64,000 bases of DNA from G963669295 sp963669295 (GCA_963669295.1 OY769938.1:1488001-1552000); one strand, 5' to 3'. Counted from the stretch's first letter, positions 7,884-17,451 are shown. Program-made: numbers and translations. The notes: generated by a model not told the origin, from the letters alone.

Positions 7884-10604
7884 ATGAAAATCTTTAAGCG
7901 ATTTCTATTGGGGTTAGCCATATTGTTAGGCCTTTTGGTACTAACCGGGGTAATTATTGCCAATTTCTACGAAGACGAAGTCAAGCAATTTGCCGTAAGC
8001 GAATTGAACAAGCACCTCAATGCCGAAGTGAGCGTTGAAGACATTGAACTGTCGCTGCTCGACCGCTTTCCCTATGCCTCGCTTAACTTTACTGAAGTGT
8101 ATGTAAAAGACACCACACAAATTATAGATACCACTGCTGTAGATACCCTTTTCTATGCCAAAGACCTATACCTCGAATTCAACATTATAGACATCTTTAA
8201 AGAAAACTATACCGTAAAACAGGTAGAAGCCGAAAATGGAGTAATAAAACTCGGCATCGATAGGGCGGGAAACGATAACTATCACTTTTGGAAGCAAAGC
8301 ACCGACACCAGTGCCTCGGCCTTTTCGTTTGGGCTGGACAAAGTGGCCCTTACCGACTTTGCCTTGATTTACAACAACCAATTGGGAAAGCAAGACATCA
8401 GTGCGCAAGTAAACGACATGGTGTTGAGTGGTGATTTTAGCAAAGAATCGTTTTCGCTCCAGGCATCGGCAGGAGCCATGATTCACCAATACGCCTCCAA
8501 CAACGTAACCTATATTCGCTCCAGGCCTTCAGAAATTGCGCTTACGCTGGAAGTCAACAATGCCGAAAAAACATACCAGATCCAACAAGGAAAGTTGCTG
8601 ATACAAAGCCTGCCGTTTAAAGTAAATGGTAGTGTTGCCGCCAAAGAAAATCATAGCGTTTGCGACATCACTGTACAGGGTGATCAGATGAAAATTGAAA
8701 CGTTGTTTGGTATGCTCCCCCCCCATTTACAGCAAAAAATGGAAGGGTACGACAGCAAGGGAAACATCCAGTTCAATGCCACCATTAGTGGTGAAGTAAG
8801 CAAATCGAAACAACCCGACATTGTGGCCAACTTCGAGGTAAGCAACGCTGAGCTTACTCAACGCAGCACCAACGTAACATTAAAACAACTGCAACTAACA
8901 GGCAGCTATAGTCATACCAAAAAGTTACAGGAGCTGAATATCTCCAACCTCACTGCTGTGCTGGGCGATGGCAACGTAGCCGCCACCATCAAGCTCACCG
9001 ACTTCAACAATGCTCAACTCAGCGTAAGCCTTAATGGCAACATTAGCCTCACTTACTTGCAACAATTTGTTACCATCGAATCGCTCGAATATCTGGAAGG
9101 CGACTTGCAAGTAGATGCCAAATTCAACAGCAAAGTGAAAGACCTTAAAAACTTTACTCCAAAAGACTTCCGTAAAGCCAACACCACCGGCAACATCGAT
9201 TTTAGCAATGTAAACATGAAGTTTAAAGCCCATCCGCTCGACTACCGCCAATTGAAGGGCACCTTCATATTGTACAACAATGATGCAGCCATCAAAGACT
9301 TTACCGGCAACATTGGCACCACCGACTTTCGCCTCGAAGGATTCTTCCGCAACTTTTTGGCCTACCTGTTCCTCAAAGAACAAGACCTATCCATTGAAGC
9401 TAACTTCAAATCAGACAGGCTCAACCTCAACGAATTCTTAGACAACAACAGCACCGGCAATGGCGAAGCCTATACACTCCAATTCCCGAAAGACATCAAC
9501 TTCAACCTCAATGCCAGCATCGGAGCATTGGAATTCAGACGTTTTAGAGCAACCAGGGTAAACGGCATTATTAAACACGTGAACCAGGTACTGTATGCCA
9601 ACCCTATTTCGTTGCATTGCATGGATGGCACTGTGGTGGGCGACATCGAAATTAATGGCACCCAGGGCGATGGCTTTTTGGTAACCTGCAACACCAACCT
9701 ATCAAAACTTAACATCGAGCAGCTTTTTGATCAATTCGAAAACTTTGGCCAAAAGTTTATTCGCAACGACCACCTTAAAGGATCGATGAATGCCGACATC
9801 AAGTTTGCCTCAGTATTCGATCAGCACCTCACCATCGATAAAGACAAAATATACACCTTTGCCAACCTTACCATTACCGATGGAGAGTTGATACAATTTC
9901 AGCCCATGAAGCAGATTTCGGCTTACATGCGCAACCACCTCATCATTAAAACCCTTATTCGAGTAGATGAATTTGAGAAAAAGCTGGATCATGTGAAATT
10001 CTCCACGCTCACCAATCAAATTGAAATCAAAAACAAAACCATCTACATGCCGCAAATGGAAATCGAATCGAGCGTGATGGGCATCAAAATTTCAGGCTCC
10101 CACTCCTTCGATAACCACATCGATTACCACTTGCAATTTCGACTGGCCGAGCTGTTGACCCGAAAAACCGAAACTGAGTTTGGGCAAATACAAGACGATG
10201 GCCTGGGCAGTCGCATCTTTATATCGATGCAAGGCACTACCGATAACCCCGAATTTAGCTACGACAAAAAGGGAAGGAAAGAACAGCTAAAAGAAGACAT
10301 CGCCAAGGAAAAACAAAACCTAAAAGCCATCTTAAACGAAGAATTCGGGTGGTTTAAAAAAGACACCACCAAAAAGCGTATTGAGGAGGAAAAACCCAAA
10401 CAACAATTCTTAATTGAATGGGATGAATTTGAAAGCGACAGTACCGAAACCCCTACCAACACTCCAAAAGAAGATCCCAAAAAGCCTGACGACAACAATA
10501 AAAAAGGAGTGAATAAGTTTTTAGACAAACTGAAAGGCAACAAGGAAGAAAAGAAAGAGCAAGAAGAGTGGGACGAAGACTTTGAAGAAGACGATGACTA
10601 CTGA
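7884..10604 (+). CDS. AsmA-like (bridge-type) envelope protein
   Basis: This 906-residue protein has one N-terminal membrane helix (about residues 5-27) and a very long periplasmic region of repeating beta-strands. It shows the AsmA signature start (NKHLNAEVSVEDIELSLLDRFPYASLNFTEVYV) and a C-terminal AsmA_2-like region (GSHSFDNHIDYHLQFRLAELL). AsmA-family proteins are thought to form grooves that carry phospholipids between inner and outer membrane. The last 100 residues or so are highly charged, with alternating Lys and Glu/Asp runs and an acidic end (EEWDEDFEEDDDY). It precedes the histidine kinase by 42 bp and may be co-transcribed with it. Confidence 0.82.
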   Translation: MKIFKRFLLGLAILLGLLVLTGVIIANFYEDEVKQFAVSELNKHLNAEVSVEDIELSLLDRFPYASLNFTEVYVKDTTQIIDTTAVDTLFYAKDLYLEFNIIDIFKENYTVKQVEAENGVIKLGIDRAGNDNYHFWKQSTDTSASAFSFGLDKVALTDFALIYNNQLGKQDISAQVNDMVLSGDFSKESFSLQASAGAMIHQYASNNVTYIRSRPSEIALTLEVNNAEKTYQIQQGKLLIQSLPFKVNGSVAAKENHSVCDITVQGDQMKIETLFGMLPPHLQQKMEGYDSKGNIQFNATISGEVSKSKQPDIVANFEVSNAELTQRSTNVTLKQLQLTGSYSHTKKLQELNISNLTAVLGDGNVAATIKLTDFNNAQLSVSLNGNISLTYLQQFVTIESLEYLEGDLQVDAKFNSKVKDLKNFTPKDFRKANTTGNIDFSNVNMKFKAHPLDYRQLKGTFILYNNDAAIKDFTGNIGTTDFRLEGFFRNFLAYLFLKEQDLSIEANFKSDRLNLNEFLDNNSTGNGEAYTLQFPKDINFNLNASIGALEFRRFRATRVNGIIKHVNQVLYANPISLHCMDGTVVGDIEINGTQGDGFLVTCNTNLSKLNIEQLFDQFENFGQKFIRNDHLKGSMNADIKFASVFDQHLTIDKDKIYTFANLTITDGELIQFQPMKQISAYMRNHLIIKTLIRVDEFEKKLDHVKFSTLTNQIEIKNKTIYMPQMEIESSVMGIKISGSHSFDNHIDYHLQFRLAELLTRKTETEFGQIQDDGLGSRIFISMQGTTDNPEFSYDKKGRKEQLKEDIAKEKQNLKAILNEEFGWFKKDTTKKRIEEEKPKQQFLIEWDEFESDSTETPTNTPKEDPKKPDDNNKKGVNKFLDKLKGNKEEKKEQEEWDEDFEEDDDY

Positions 10605-10646
10605 TCTTAATCAAAAGTTTTATAACTTGACCGCTCACAGCCCGCT

Positions 10647-12449
10647 ATGAACCTATACTCAAATAAACAGCGTTGGAAAATCATTTTGATGCTCATTGCA
10701 GTATTGATTGTTGGTGCCTCGTTGTGGTATTCGAGCATCATTGTCAGTAAGATTCGCAACGACGAGCGGGAAAAAATCAAACTGTGGTCTACCGCAGTAA
10801 AGAAAAAAGCCCAGCAGGTATCCTACTCCAACAAACTGTTCAATCAAATGCGCGTAGAAGAACGCAAAAAAATTGAACTATGGACACAGGCACAATCCCT
10901 CATCCTTCAAATCTTGTCGATGGACATCGACATGAGCCTAAACCCTGCCGAATTGATTGTGAGTGAAGTGGTACAAGCCAACAACACCATTCCGGTAATC
11001 ATTACCAAACGCGATGGCAAAATAGACTTGATTCGTAACATCGACCCAAAGCACGAAAGCGACTCCGCCTACCTCTACGATCAGTTGCAGGAAATGGCAG
11101 GGAAATACCCTCCCATTAAACTCATCGGTTACCAGGGGTTTAAGTACAACATCTATCACAACGATTCCAAGTTGATCCGCGATTTGGAAAACATCTTTCA
11201 AGACCTTACCCAAAGCTTCTTTTCAGAAGTAGTGGTCAACTCTTCCGACGTACCCGTAATTTTAGTAAACAATACCCTCGATAGTGTTATCACCTTTGGC
11301 AACATCGACACAGCCATTGTACAAAACAAAGCACTGTTGAAGGAAACACTCAACAACATGGGAGAAGTAAACCCCCGCATAGAAATTGTGCTGGAAACCT
11401 TCGACTATGTATCCCTCATTGACAGGCCTGAGGTCTTGCAACTGGTCATGGACTCGCTAAAAGCACGAGGAGAGCAGATAGAAATACTACTGCCCGAGGA
11501 GCAAACGGTAACCGTAAGTCCGGATGAATTTGGAGCAACAGTAGTAGCACTAACTCGCCAACAGTTCAACCTCAACCTCAGCGATTCGCTCATTGCAGAA
11601 GAACCAGAACTGCTGTACGAACGCATTAAGGAATTGGCCTCACACAACGAAGAACTCACCGTAGTGTTGCGGGGCAATAAGTCGTACGTTTACTTCGAAG
11701 ATTCGTTTTTGCTCACTCAACTTAAGTACTACCCCTATATCCAGTTTGCCATCATCGGGTTGTTTTTGCTTGTGTCGTACCTGCTGTTCAGCACCTTTAG
11801 AAAAGCCGAGCAAAACCAGGTGTGGGTAGGCATGGCCAAAGAAACGGCTCACCAGCTGGGCACTCCTTTATCGTCGCTTATGGCGTGGGTAGAATACCTC
11901 AAAGACAAAGGAGTAGACAATGCCACCATTACAGAACTGAATAAAGACGTGCGACGGCTGGAAATCATTACCGATCGGTTTTCTAAAATAGGCTCTGAGC
12001 CCGAATTGAAGTCCGAAGAAGTATTGACCCTACTCGACAACCTCATCAACTACCTCAAAACACGGGTATCGCGTAAAGTTACCTTTGCCATTGTAAACCT
12101 GGAAGAAGACGAGGTGTTTGCACAAATCAATAAACCGCTGTTTGAGTGGGTCATTGAAAACCTCTGTAAAAATGCCATCGATGCCATGGGGGGCAATGGC
12201 GACATCACTGTAGAAGTATCGGAAGAAGGGCAGCAAGTCATCATCGATATCAGCGACACCGGAAAAGGCATTCCAGCCTCAAAATTTAAAACCGTATTCG
12301 AGCCTGGGTTCACCACCAAAAAACGCGGCTGGGGATTGGGGCTTAGCCTTACCAAGCGCATCATGGAAAACTACCACTCGGGTAAAATATTTGTGAAACA
12401 ATCGGAAATCGATAAGGGCACCACCTTTAGAATTGTGTTGAACAAATAA
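10647..12449 (+). CDS. Membrane sensor histidine kinase, orphan
   Basis: The 600-residue kinase has an N-terminal membrane helix (about 11-32), a large extracytoplasmic sensor region to about residue 360 with no family I recognise, a second helix (about 361-382) and the catalytic core. The H box is AKETAHQLGTPLSSL with the phospho-acceptor at H402. The ATPase domain shows the N box ENLCKNAIDAMGG, the G1 box DTGKGIP and the G2 box RGWGLGLSL. No HAMP domain is obvious. No response regulator gene is nearby, so the partner must be elsewhere. The stop codon is directly followed by the hemW ATG, which suggests co-transcription without an obvious functional link. Confidence 0.88.
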   Translation: MNLYSNKQRWKIILMLIAVLIVGASLWYSSIIVSKIRNDEREKIKLWSTAVKKKAQQVSYSNKLFNQMRVEERKKIELWTQAQSLILQILSMDIDMSLNPAELIVSEVVQANNTIPVIITKRDGKIDLIRNIDPKHESDSAYLYDQLQEMAGKYPPIKLIGYQGFKYNIYHNDSKLIRDLENIFQDLTQSFFSEVVVNSSDVPVILVNNTLDSVITFGNIDTAIVQNKALLKETLNNMGEVNPRIEIVLETFDYVSLIDRPEVLQLVMDSLKARGEQIEILLPEEQTVTVSPDEFGATVVALTRQQFNLNLSDSLIAEEPELLYERIKELASHNEELTVVLRGNKSYVYFEDSFLLTQLKYYPYIQFAIIGLFLLVSYLLFSTFRKAEQNQVWVGMAKETAHQLGTPLSSLMAWVEYLKDKGVDNATITELNKDVRRLEIITDRFSKIGSEPELKSEEVLTLLDNLINYLKTRVSRKVTFAIVNLEEDEVFAQINKPLFEWVIENLCKNAIDAMGGNGDITVEVSEEGQQVIIDISDTGKGIPASKFKTVFEPGFTTKKRGWGLGLSLTKRIMENYHSGKIFVKQSEIDKGTTFRIVLNK

Positions 12450-13577
12450 ATGGCGGGCATATACCTCCATATCCCCTTCTGCAAAAAAGCTTGCTACTAT
12501 TGCGACTTCCACTTCTCTACCTCCATGCGGTTAAAAAGCGATTTGCTGGATGCGTTGAACAAAGAAATGGAACAACGGAAAGGCTACTTAACGGAAACCA
12601 TCGAAACTGTTTACTTTGGTGGTGGCACCCCAAGCCTGTTGAGTGCCGATGAGCTGCAACGTCTCTTTGACACATTGCACCAGCACTACACCATTGCTCC
12701 TGGGGCAGAAATCACACTCGAAGCCAATCCCGACGACCTCACGCCCGAAAAAATTAAAATGCTGGCACAAAGCCCTGTAAACCGGTTGAGCATTGGCACA
12801 CAATCGTTTCACGATGAGGCATTGCAAATGATGAACCGCGCCCACAATGCACAAGAAGCTACTGCCTCCATCAAAAACAGCCAGGATGCAGGATTCGACA
12901 ACATCACTATCGATCTTATTTATGGCATTCCAAACACCAGCATAGCCCAGTGGGAAGACAACCTTGGACGTGCCTTTCAGCTGGAAGTGCCCCACCTCTC
13001 GGCCTATTGCCTCACCATTGAGCCCAATACCGCCTTCCACAAATTTGTAGCCTCCGGAAAATTGCGCCCCATGGCCGACGAAGCAGCAGGCCAACAATTT
13101 GAGGCGCTCATGCAAGCCACAGCACAACAGCAATTCATCCACTACGAAATTTCCAACTTCTGTAAGGAAGGGTACTACTCCCAACACAACTCCTCCTACT
13201 GGAAAGGCAAAAAATACCTGGGTATTGGCCCCTCGGCACACTCTTACAATCACCACAGCAGGCAATGGAACGTGGCCCATAACAAACGCTACATCGATGG
13301 CATCAATGCAGGCACCCCAATTGCTGAACAAGAACGCATTGATACCACCACCGCCTACAACGAATATGTGCTCACCGCATTGCGTACCATTTGGGGATGT
13401 GTACCCACCTACATTAACGAACAATTTGGTTCCCGCTACTTGCAATACTTCAACCAACAGGCCACTAAATTTTTTAGTGATGGACTGCTTGAACAACAAG
13501 AAAATAAAGTAGTTTTAACCAACAGGGGAAAGCTCCTGGCCGATCAAATTGCCGAAACCTTTTTTATTGTTGATTGA
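12450..13577 (+). CDS. hemW: HemW-type radical SAM heme chaperone
   Basis: The 375-residue protein is a radical SAM enzyme of the HemN-like HemW family, often mislabelled as oxygen-independent coproporphyrinogen oxidase. It begins AGIYLHIPFCKKACYYCDFH, where C11, C15 and C18 form the CxxxCxxC cluster motif. GGGTPSLL and the C-terminal HemN-like domain follow. HemW binds heme and delivers it to apoproteins. It lacks the N-terminal extension of true HemN. The gene abuts the kinase stop at its 5' end, and its own stop overlaps the next start by one base (TGATG), giving a tight three-gene run. Confidence 0.92.
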   Translation: MAGIYLHIPFCKKACYYCDFHFSTSMRLKSDLLDALNKEMEQRKGYLTETIETVYFGGGTPSLLSADELQRLFDTLHQHYTIAPGAEITLEANPDDLTPEKIKMLAQSPVNRLSIGTQSFHDEALQMMNRAHNAQEATASIKNSQDAGFDNITIDLIYGIPNTSIAQWEDNLGRAFQLEVPHLSAYCLTIEPNTAFHKFVASGKLRPMADEAAGQQFEALMQATAQQQFIHYEISNFCKEGYYSQHNSSYWKGKKYLGIGPSAHSYNHHSRQWNVAHNKRYIDGINAGTPIAEQERIDTTTAYNEYVLTALRTIWGCVPTYINEQFGSRYLQYFNQQATKFFSDGLLEQQENKVVLTNRGKLLADQIAETFFIVD

Positions 13578-14338
13578 TGAAAGCAAGCATTACCCACAAC
13601 AACCGCACCTATACCGTTGACTTTGATCAACCCCTCGACATTTCCATTCCATTGCGCGAAGGAGCCGAAAATGTAAACGCATGGTATGTGAATCCCATGG
13701 CCATTGAACCGGTACGTACCGAGCACTTTTTAGGCAGTGTGGAAGAAGGTGGTTTTGTGAACTTTAGAGACATCTCTTTCAACCCCCACGGCAACGGCAC
13801 CCATACCGAATGCGTTGGGCACATCAGTACAGAAATACACTCCATCAACCAATGTTTAACCACCTTCTTTTTTGAAGCATTGGTGGTAAGCATTACCCCT
13901 GAAAAAAAAGTGGTAGGCGAGCAAGAAGATGCGGTTATTACACTAGCACAACTGCAAGCGGCAATTGGAGAACAGCAACCCGAAGCCATTGTGATACGAA
14001 CCCTTCCTAACCCTACCAGCAAGCAAAGCAAGCAATACTCCAACACCAATGCCCCCTACATTGAACCAGCAGCAGCAGCTTATATCGCTGAAAAAAGCAT
14101 CGATCATTTAATGATCGACCTGCCCTCTGTAGATCCTGAATTTGATGGGGGAAAACTATTATCACACCGTGCTTTTTGGGAATACCCACAAAACCCACAA
14201 TTGCACCGCACCATTACCGAGCTCATCTATGTGCCCAATCATATAGAAGATGGGCGTTACCTCCTCAACCTACAAATTGCCAGCTTCGAAAATGATGCCT
14301 CGCCCAGCAAGCCGATATTGTACCGCATTTTCCCTTAA
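13577..14338 (+). CDS. Cyclase-family metal hydrolase (kynurenine formamidase-like)
   Basis: The 253-residue product belongs to the cyclase family (PF04199), which includes bacterial kynurenine formamidase KynB and other hydrolases. The metal-binding signature appears as FNPHGNGTHTECVGH, with two histidines and an acidic residue as likely ligands. A second segment, DHLMIDLPSVDPEFDGGKLLSHRAFW, is also typical. Tryptophan 2,3-dioxygenase occurs at 27-28 kb in this window, so N-formylkynurenine is a possible substrate, but the genes are unlinked. I use the ATG at 13577; an in-frame TTG three bases earlier adds one residue. Confidence 0.75.
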   Translation: MKASITHNNRTYTVDFDQPLDISIPLREGAENVNAWYVNPMAIEPVRTEHFLGSVEEGGFVNFRDISFNPHGNGTHTECVGHISTEIHSINQCLTTFFFEALVVSITPEKKVVGEQEDAVITLAQLQAAIGEQQPEAIVIRTLPNPTSKQSKQYSNTNAPYIEPAAAAYIAEKSIDHLMIDLPSVDPEFDGGKLLSHRAFWEYPQNPQLHRTITELIYVPNHIEDGRYLLNLQIASFENDASPSKPILYRIFP

Positions 14339-14371
14339 CAAAATTTAATTTTCAGATTAAACTATTATACA

Positions 14372-14379
14372 TATATTTG
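14372..14379 (+). promoter_or_regulatory. Candidate -7 box for the Lrp-family regulator
   Basis: TATATTTG matches TAnnTTTG within an AT-rich stretch, 50 nt before the ATG at 14430. The -33 element is weak. Confidence 0.4.
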
Positions 14380-14429
14380 ATTCTGCAAGCAGGACAAAAA
14401 ACAACAATAGCAAAATATAATTCTTAAAA

Positions 14430-14909
14430 ATGGGTGCTACCTTAGATAAAACAGACCTGAAAATCTTACAGATTTTGCAGTCGAGAGGAAAGATTACTAA
14501 CATTCAACTTTCGCAAGAAATTGGCCTTTCTCCAGCTCCTACCTTAGAACGGGTAAAGAAGCTCGAAAAAGAGGGGCGCTATATCGAAAGTTATCATGCC
14601 AAAGTAAATGAAGCTGCCCTGGGTTTAGGGTTTTCTGCCCTCATCCATGTATCGCTAACACGCCAGGTAAACAATGCCATCAACAACTTCATTGACCATG
14701 TTGAATCCATTGATGAAATTGTAGAATGCTACCAACTTACTGGCAACTACGACTACCAACTTAAAGTGATGGTAAAAGACATCCCTGCTTTTGAGAACCT
14801 CATTGCCAACAAGTTGAGTCAAATTGAAGAAATAGGCCAGATGCAAACCATGGTAGTCCTATCTAAGATTAAAGACTCCAAGGTACTCCCGTTGCAATAC
14901 GAATCATGA
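14430..14909 (+). CDS. Lrp/AsnC family transcriptional regulator
   Basis: At 159 residues this is the usual length for the family. An N-terminal helix-turn-helix (about 5-60, DKTDLKILQILQSRGKITNIQLSQEIGLSPAPTLERV) is followed by an AsnC/RAM ligand-binding domain (about 70-150) containing VECYQLTGNYDYQLKVMVKD, the segment that carries the effector-binding GxYD-like turn. Such regulators sense amino acids and act as octamers or larger. Its targets cannot be read here. The stop overlaps the next gene by 4 bp (ATGA), so the two are translationally coupled. Confidence 0.92.
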   Translation: MGATLDKTDLKILQILQSRGKITNIQLSQEIGLSPAPTLERVKKLEKEGRYIESYHAKVNEAALGLGFSALIHVSLTRQVNNAINNFIDHVESIDEIVECYQLTGNYDYQLKVMVKDIPAFENLIANKLSQIEEIGQMQTMVVLSKIKDSKVLPLQYES

Positions 14910-15259
14910 ACATCGAAGAATTTCGCAACTACTGCATCGCCAAAAAAGGGGTGACAGAAGAATTCCCTTTTGATGAAACCACGTTGGTGTTTAAAGTGAT
15001 GGGCAAAATGTTTGCCATTACAGGCATCGATACTTTTGAAGGCATTAACCTTAAATGCGACCCTGAAAAGGCCATTGATTTGCGCGAACGTTATTCGGGC
15101 GTAAAGCCAGGCTACCACATGAGCAAAAAACACTGGAATACGGTAGCCACCGATGGTAGCGTGGAAGACACCCTTATTTACGAGTGGATTGACGACTCTT
15201 ACGACCTTATTGTAAAAAGCCTCACCAAAAAATTAAGGGAAGAGCTGACCCTTTTGTAA
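14906..15259 (+). CDS. MmcQ/YjbR family protein
   Basis: This 117-residue protein matches the MmcQ/YjbR family (a CyaY-like fold with a proposed double-wing DNA-binding surface). Recognisable segments are KGVTEEFPFDETTLVFKVMGKMFA, INLKCDPEKA, VKPGYHMSKKHWNTV and the C-terminal SYDLIVKSL. Its cellular role is unknown. It overlaps the upstream Lrp-type regulator by 4 bp, so the pair probably forms a unit. Confidence 0.87.
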   Translation: MNIEEFRNYCIAKKGVTEEFPFDETTLVFKVMGKMFAITGIDTFEGINLKCDPEKAIDLRERYSGVKPGYHMSKKHWNTVATDGSVEDTLIYEWIDDSYDLIVKSLTKKLREELTLL

Positions 15260-15315
15260 GTCAACACACTTTAGCAATGTAATGCCTTATCTTAACATCA
15301 CCTCAATGGATGTGT

Positions 15316-15343
15316 TTGGTATTCAATTTTAAAACTACCTTTG
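15316..15343 (+). promoter_or_regulatory. Promoter for the DUF502 gene
   Basis: TTG (15316-15318), a 17-nt spacer and TACCTTTG (15336-15343) fit the Bacteroidota sigma-A pattern. The start codon lies 19 nt beyond the -7 box. Confidence 0.55.
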
Positions 15344-15361
15344 CATTGAACTAAGGTAATC

Positions 15362-15949
15362 ATGACGGCAAAAAGAGCTTTTCGTTTATTCCTGTCATAC
15401 TTCTTAAGAGGGCTACTACTCATTGTTCCTATTACCGTAACAGTATACGCCATTGTATGGTTATTCTTGTGGCTGGACGGGCTTATCAAAGATTACATCT
15501 CAGGCATTCCCGGATTGGGCATTATAGTACTGTTGGCAGTCATTACCATTGTGGGTTATGTAGGATCTACCATCATTGCCCAACCCATTAAATCGTACTT
15601 TGCCAAGCTGCTTAAGCGAGCACCATTACTTAAAACCGTATACAGCTCCATCAAAGATTTGCTTTCTGCTTTTGTAGGGCAAAAGAAAAAATTTAAGCAC
15701 CCTGTGTTGGTAAAAATGAACAAAAACTCAGAAATAGAGCGGTTGGGATTCATTACCAGTGAAGACTTGAGCGATATTGGTATTGGTGAGGGAAAAGTAG
15801 CCGTGTACCTGCCTTTTTCATACAGCTTTTCAGGCAACCTCTTCATTGTGCCTAAAGCCAACGTTACCCCAGTTGATGCCAAATCGGCCGACGTCATGAA
15901 ATTCATTGTATCGGGCGGTGTAATTGAAGTGGAAAACGAAAAAGAGTAA
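15362..15949 (+). CDS. DUF502 membrane protein
   Basis: The 195-residue protein has two membrane helices near the N-terminus (about 12-38 and 48-72) and a C-terminal soluble domain. It carries the family hallmarks FLRGLLLIVPITVTVYAI, PLLKTVYSSIKDLLSAF and VAVYLPFSYSFSGNLFIVP. DUF502 proteins are widespread and functionally uncharacterised. The stop overlaps the following exporter start by one base (TAATG), so the two are likely translated in sequence. Confidence 0.87.
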   Translation: MTAKRAFRLFLSYFLRGLLLIVPITVTVYAIVWLFLWLDGLIKDYISGIPGLGIIVLLAVITIVGYVGSTIIAQPIKSYFAKLLKRAPLLKTVYSSIKDLLSAFVGQKKKFKHPVLVKMNKNSEIERLGFITSEDLSDIGIGEGKVAVYLPFSYSFSGNLFIVPKANVTPVDAKSADVMKFIVSGGVIEVENEKE

Positions 15950-16836
15950 TGGGTCAGTATAAAGATTACCTGTTGCTTCACTTCATTGTGATCATCTTAG
16001 GGTTTACTGCCATCCTTGGAAAACTCATCTCCGTTTCGGCAGAAGAAATTGTGTGGTTCCGCATGTCGATTGCCTTTTTTGGCATCTTTATTTACATGCT
16101 ACTCGCCCGCATTAACATTATTACCAGCAAGGCCAATACCGGAAAGTTTTTAGCTACAGGGCTTATTGTTGCTGCCCATTGGATTACCTTTTTCCTCTCC
16201 ATCAAGCTGGCAAATGTTGCCATTGCCCTGGTTTGCTTCTCCTCTACTGCCTTTTTCACAGCACTGTTAGAGCCCCTTATCTTTCGACGAAAAATAATTG
16301 TATATGAACTGCTATTTGGTGCTGTGGTGGTAGTAGGGTTGGCATTTATCTTCAGCTTCGAAATACAATACATTGAAGGCATTGTGTATGGCATCATCTC
16401 CGCTTTTCTAGCATCCCTGTTTACGGTAATCAATGGAGTGTTCATTCAAAAAAACTCATCGATGCTGATCTCGCTTTACGAAATGTTGGGCGGGGTAATA
16501 GGTGTATCAACCTTCTTCTTGATACGTGGCGACTTTAGCACCAACATGTTTGTACTTTCCACGGCCGATTGGGGGTGGCTGTTGCTGCTTGGTTTGGTGT
16601 GTACTACTTTTGCCTTTGCGGCAAGCGTATATGTAATGCGCGCCCTATCGCCCTTCACCGTGTCGCTCACCATCAACCTGGAACCAGTGTACGGTATCTT
16701 GTTGGCCCTTCTAATTTTTGGCGACAGCGAAAAAATGACTCCTGGCTTTTATGTGGGTGGAGCACTGCTATTGCTAGTGGTTTTGAGCAATGCTTACCTA
16801 AAGAAAAAACAGAAACAAAAGCGCCCTTCACAATAA
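15949..16836 (+). CDS. DMT-superfamily (EamA) transporter
   Basis: The 295-residue protein has ten predicted membrane helices arranged as two EamA repeats, the typical fold of drug/metabolite exporters such as RhaT and YdcZ relatives. Examples are the first-repeat segment MSIAFFGIFIYMLLARI and the second-repeat segment SPFTVSLTINLEPVYGILLALLIFGD. It ends with a Lys-rich cytoplasmic tail (KKKQKQKR). The substrate cannot be predicted; amino acids or other small metabolites are usual for the family. It shares a TAATG junction with DUF502. Confidence 0.87.
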   Translation: MGQYKDYLLLHFIVIILGFTAILGKLISVSAEEIVWFRMSIAFFGIFIYMLLARINIITSKANTGKFLATGLIVAAHWITFFLSIKLANVAIALVCFSSTAFFTALLEPLIFRRKIIVYELLFGAVVVVGLAFIFSFEIQYIEGIVYGIISAFLASLFTVINGVFIQKNSSMLISLYEMLGGVIGVSTFFLIRGDFSTNMFVLSTADWGWLLLLGLVCTTFAFAASVYVMRALSPFTVSLTINLEPVYGILLALLIFGDSEKMTPGFYVGGALLLLVVLSNAYLKKKQKQKRPSQ

Positions 16837-16852
16837 TTTTGCAACATTTACG

Positions 16853-16860
16853 TAACTTTG
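16853..16860 (+). promoter_or_regulatory. Candidate -7 box for the following lipoprotein
   Basis: TAACTTTG matches TAnnTTTG, 18 nt before the ATG at 16879. A TTG-initiated longer frame would begin inside the box, which favours the ATG. Confidence 0.4.
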
Positions 16861-16878
16861 AGGAGCAATAAAAACAAC

Positions 16879-17451
16879 ATGCCGCTTAAGGTCAGTATCA
16901 TAGGATTTATTTGTGTCTTGTTTATGTGGGGATGCAAAAAGGAGGAAACGCCTACCAACGTCGAATTGTCGGGCAACCTTGTGGAGTATGGTATGTACCT
17001 CGAAACAAGCTACTGGCTGTACCATAACGAGGCCACTAACGACACCGACAGTGTGAGCGTTACCAACCTTAAGCTGGACTTTGAGGAGGTGAACGAAAAC
17101 ACCTTGCAAGAGTATGCCATTACCACGCTGAAGAATTTTAGCACCAACAAGGAAATGCGCTATGTGATTCGGCAGGATGAGCTTTACCTCGACCGCCTCA
17201 ACCCTGTGCGCACCGCCCACATTGTATACGCCTCTACCTTGAGCAGTGAACCAACAGTAAACCTCACCATTGGTGGGTTTCCTTTTTCGGATGTGATTGT
17301 AAAAAACATACCTGATAACGCCCTGGAGGATGGACAGGAAACCAACTATTACATTGCCAAAAACTATGGCATCATCCGCAAAGAAGTATTGGCCGATTCC
17401 AACAACACCTGGTACACTTCCGACCTCATCGGTTTCCAGGTATTTCAATAA
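16879..17451 (+). CDS. Putative lipoprotein of unknown function
   Basis: The 190-residue product begins MPLKVSIIGFICVLFMWGCKKEE, a lipoprotein signal with the lipid-accepting cysteine at residue 19 in LFMWGC. The mature part is rich in polar residues and predicted beta-strands, with no family I recognise. The start at 16879 is preferred because an upstream in-frame TTG (16858) lies inside a -7 box. It sits between the exporter and ispG and has no evident link to either. Confidence 0.65.
   Translation: MPLKVSIIGFICVLFMWGCKKEETPTNVELSGNLVEYGMYLETSYWLYHNEATNDTDSVSVTNLKLDFEEVNENTLQEYAITTLKNFSTNKEMRYVIRQDELYLDRLNPVRTAHIVYASTLSSEPTVNLTIGGFPFSDVIVKNIPDNALEDGQETNYYIAKNYGIIRKEVLADSNNTWYTSDLIGFQVFQ

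Noticed and set aside
12588..13499. 303-codon minus-strand frame
   Set aside because: It is antisense to hemW, whose frame has clear motifs; the long antisense frame reflects codon bias.
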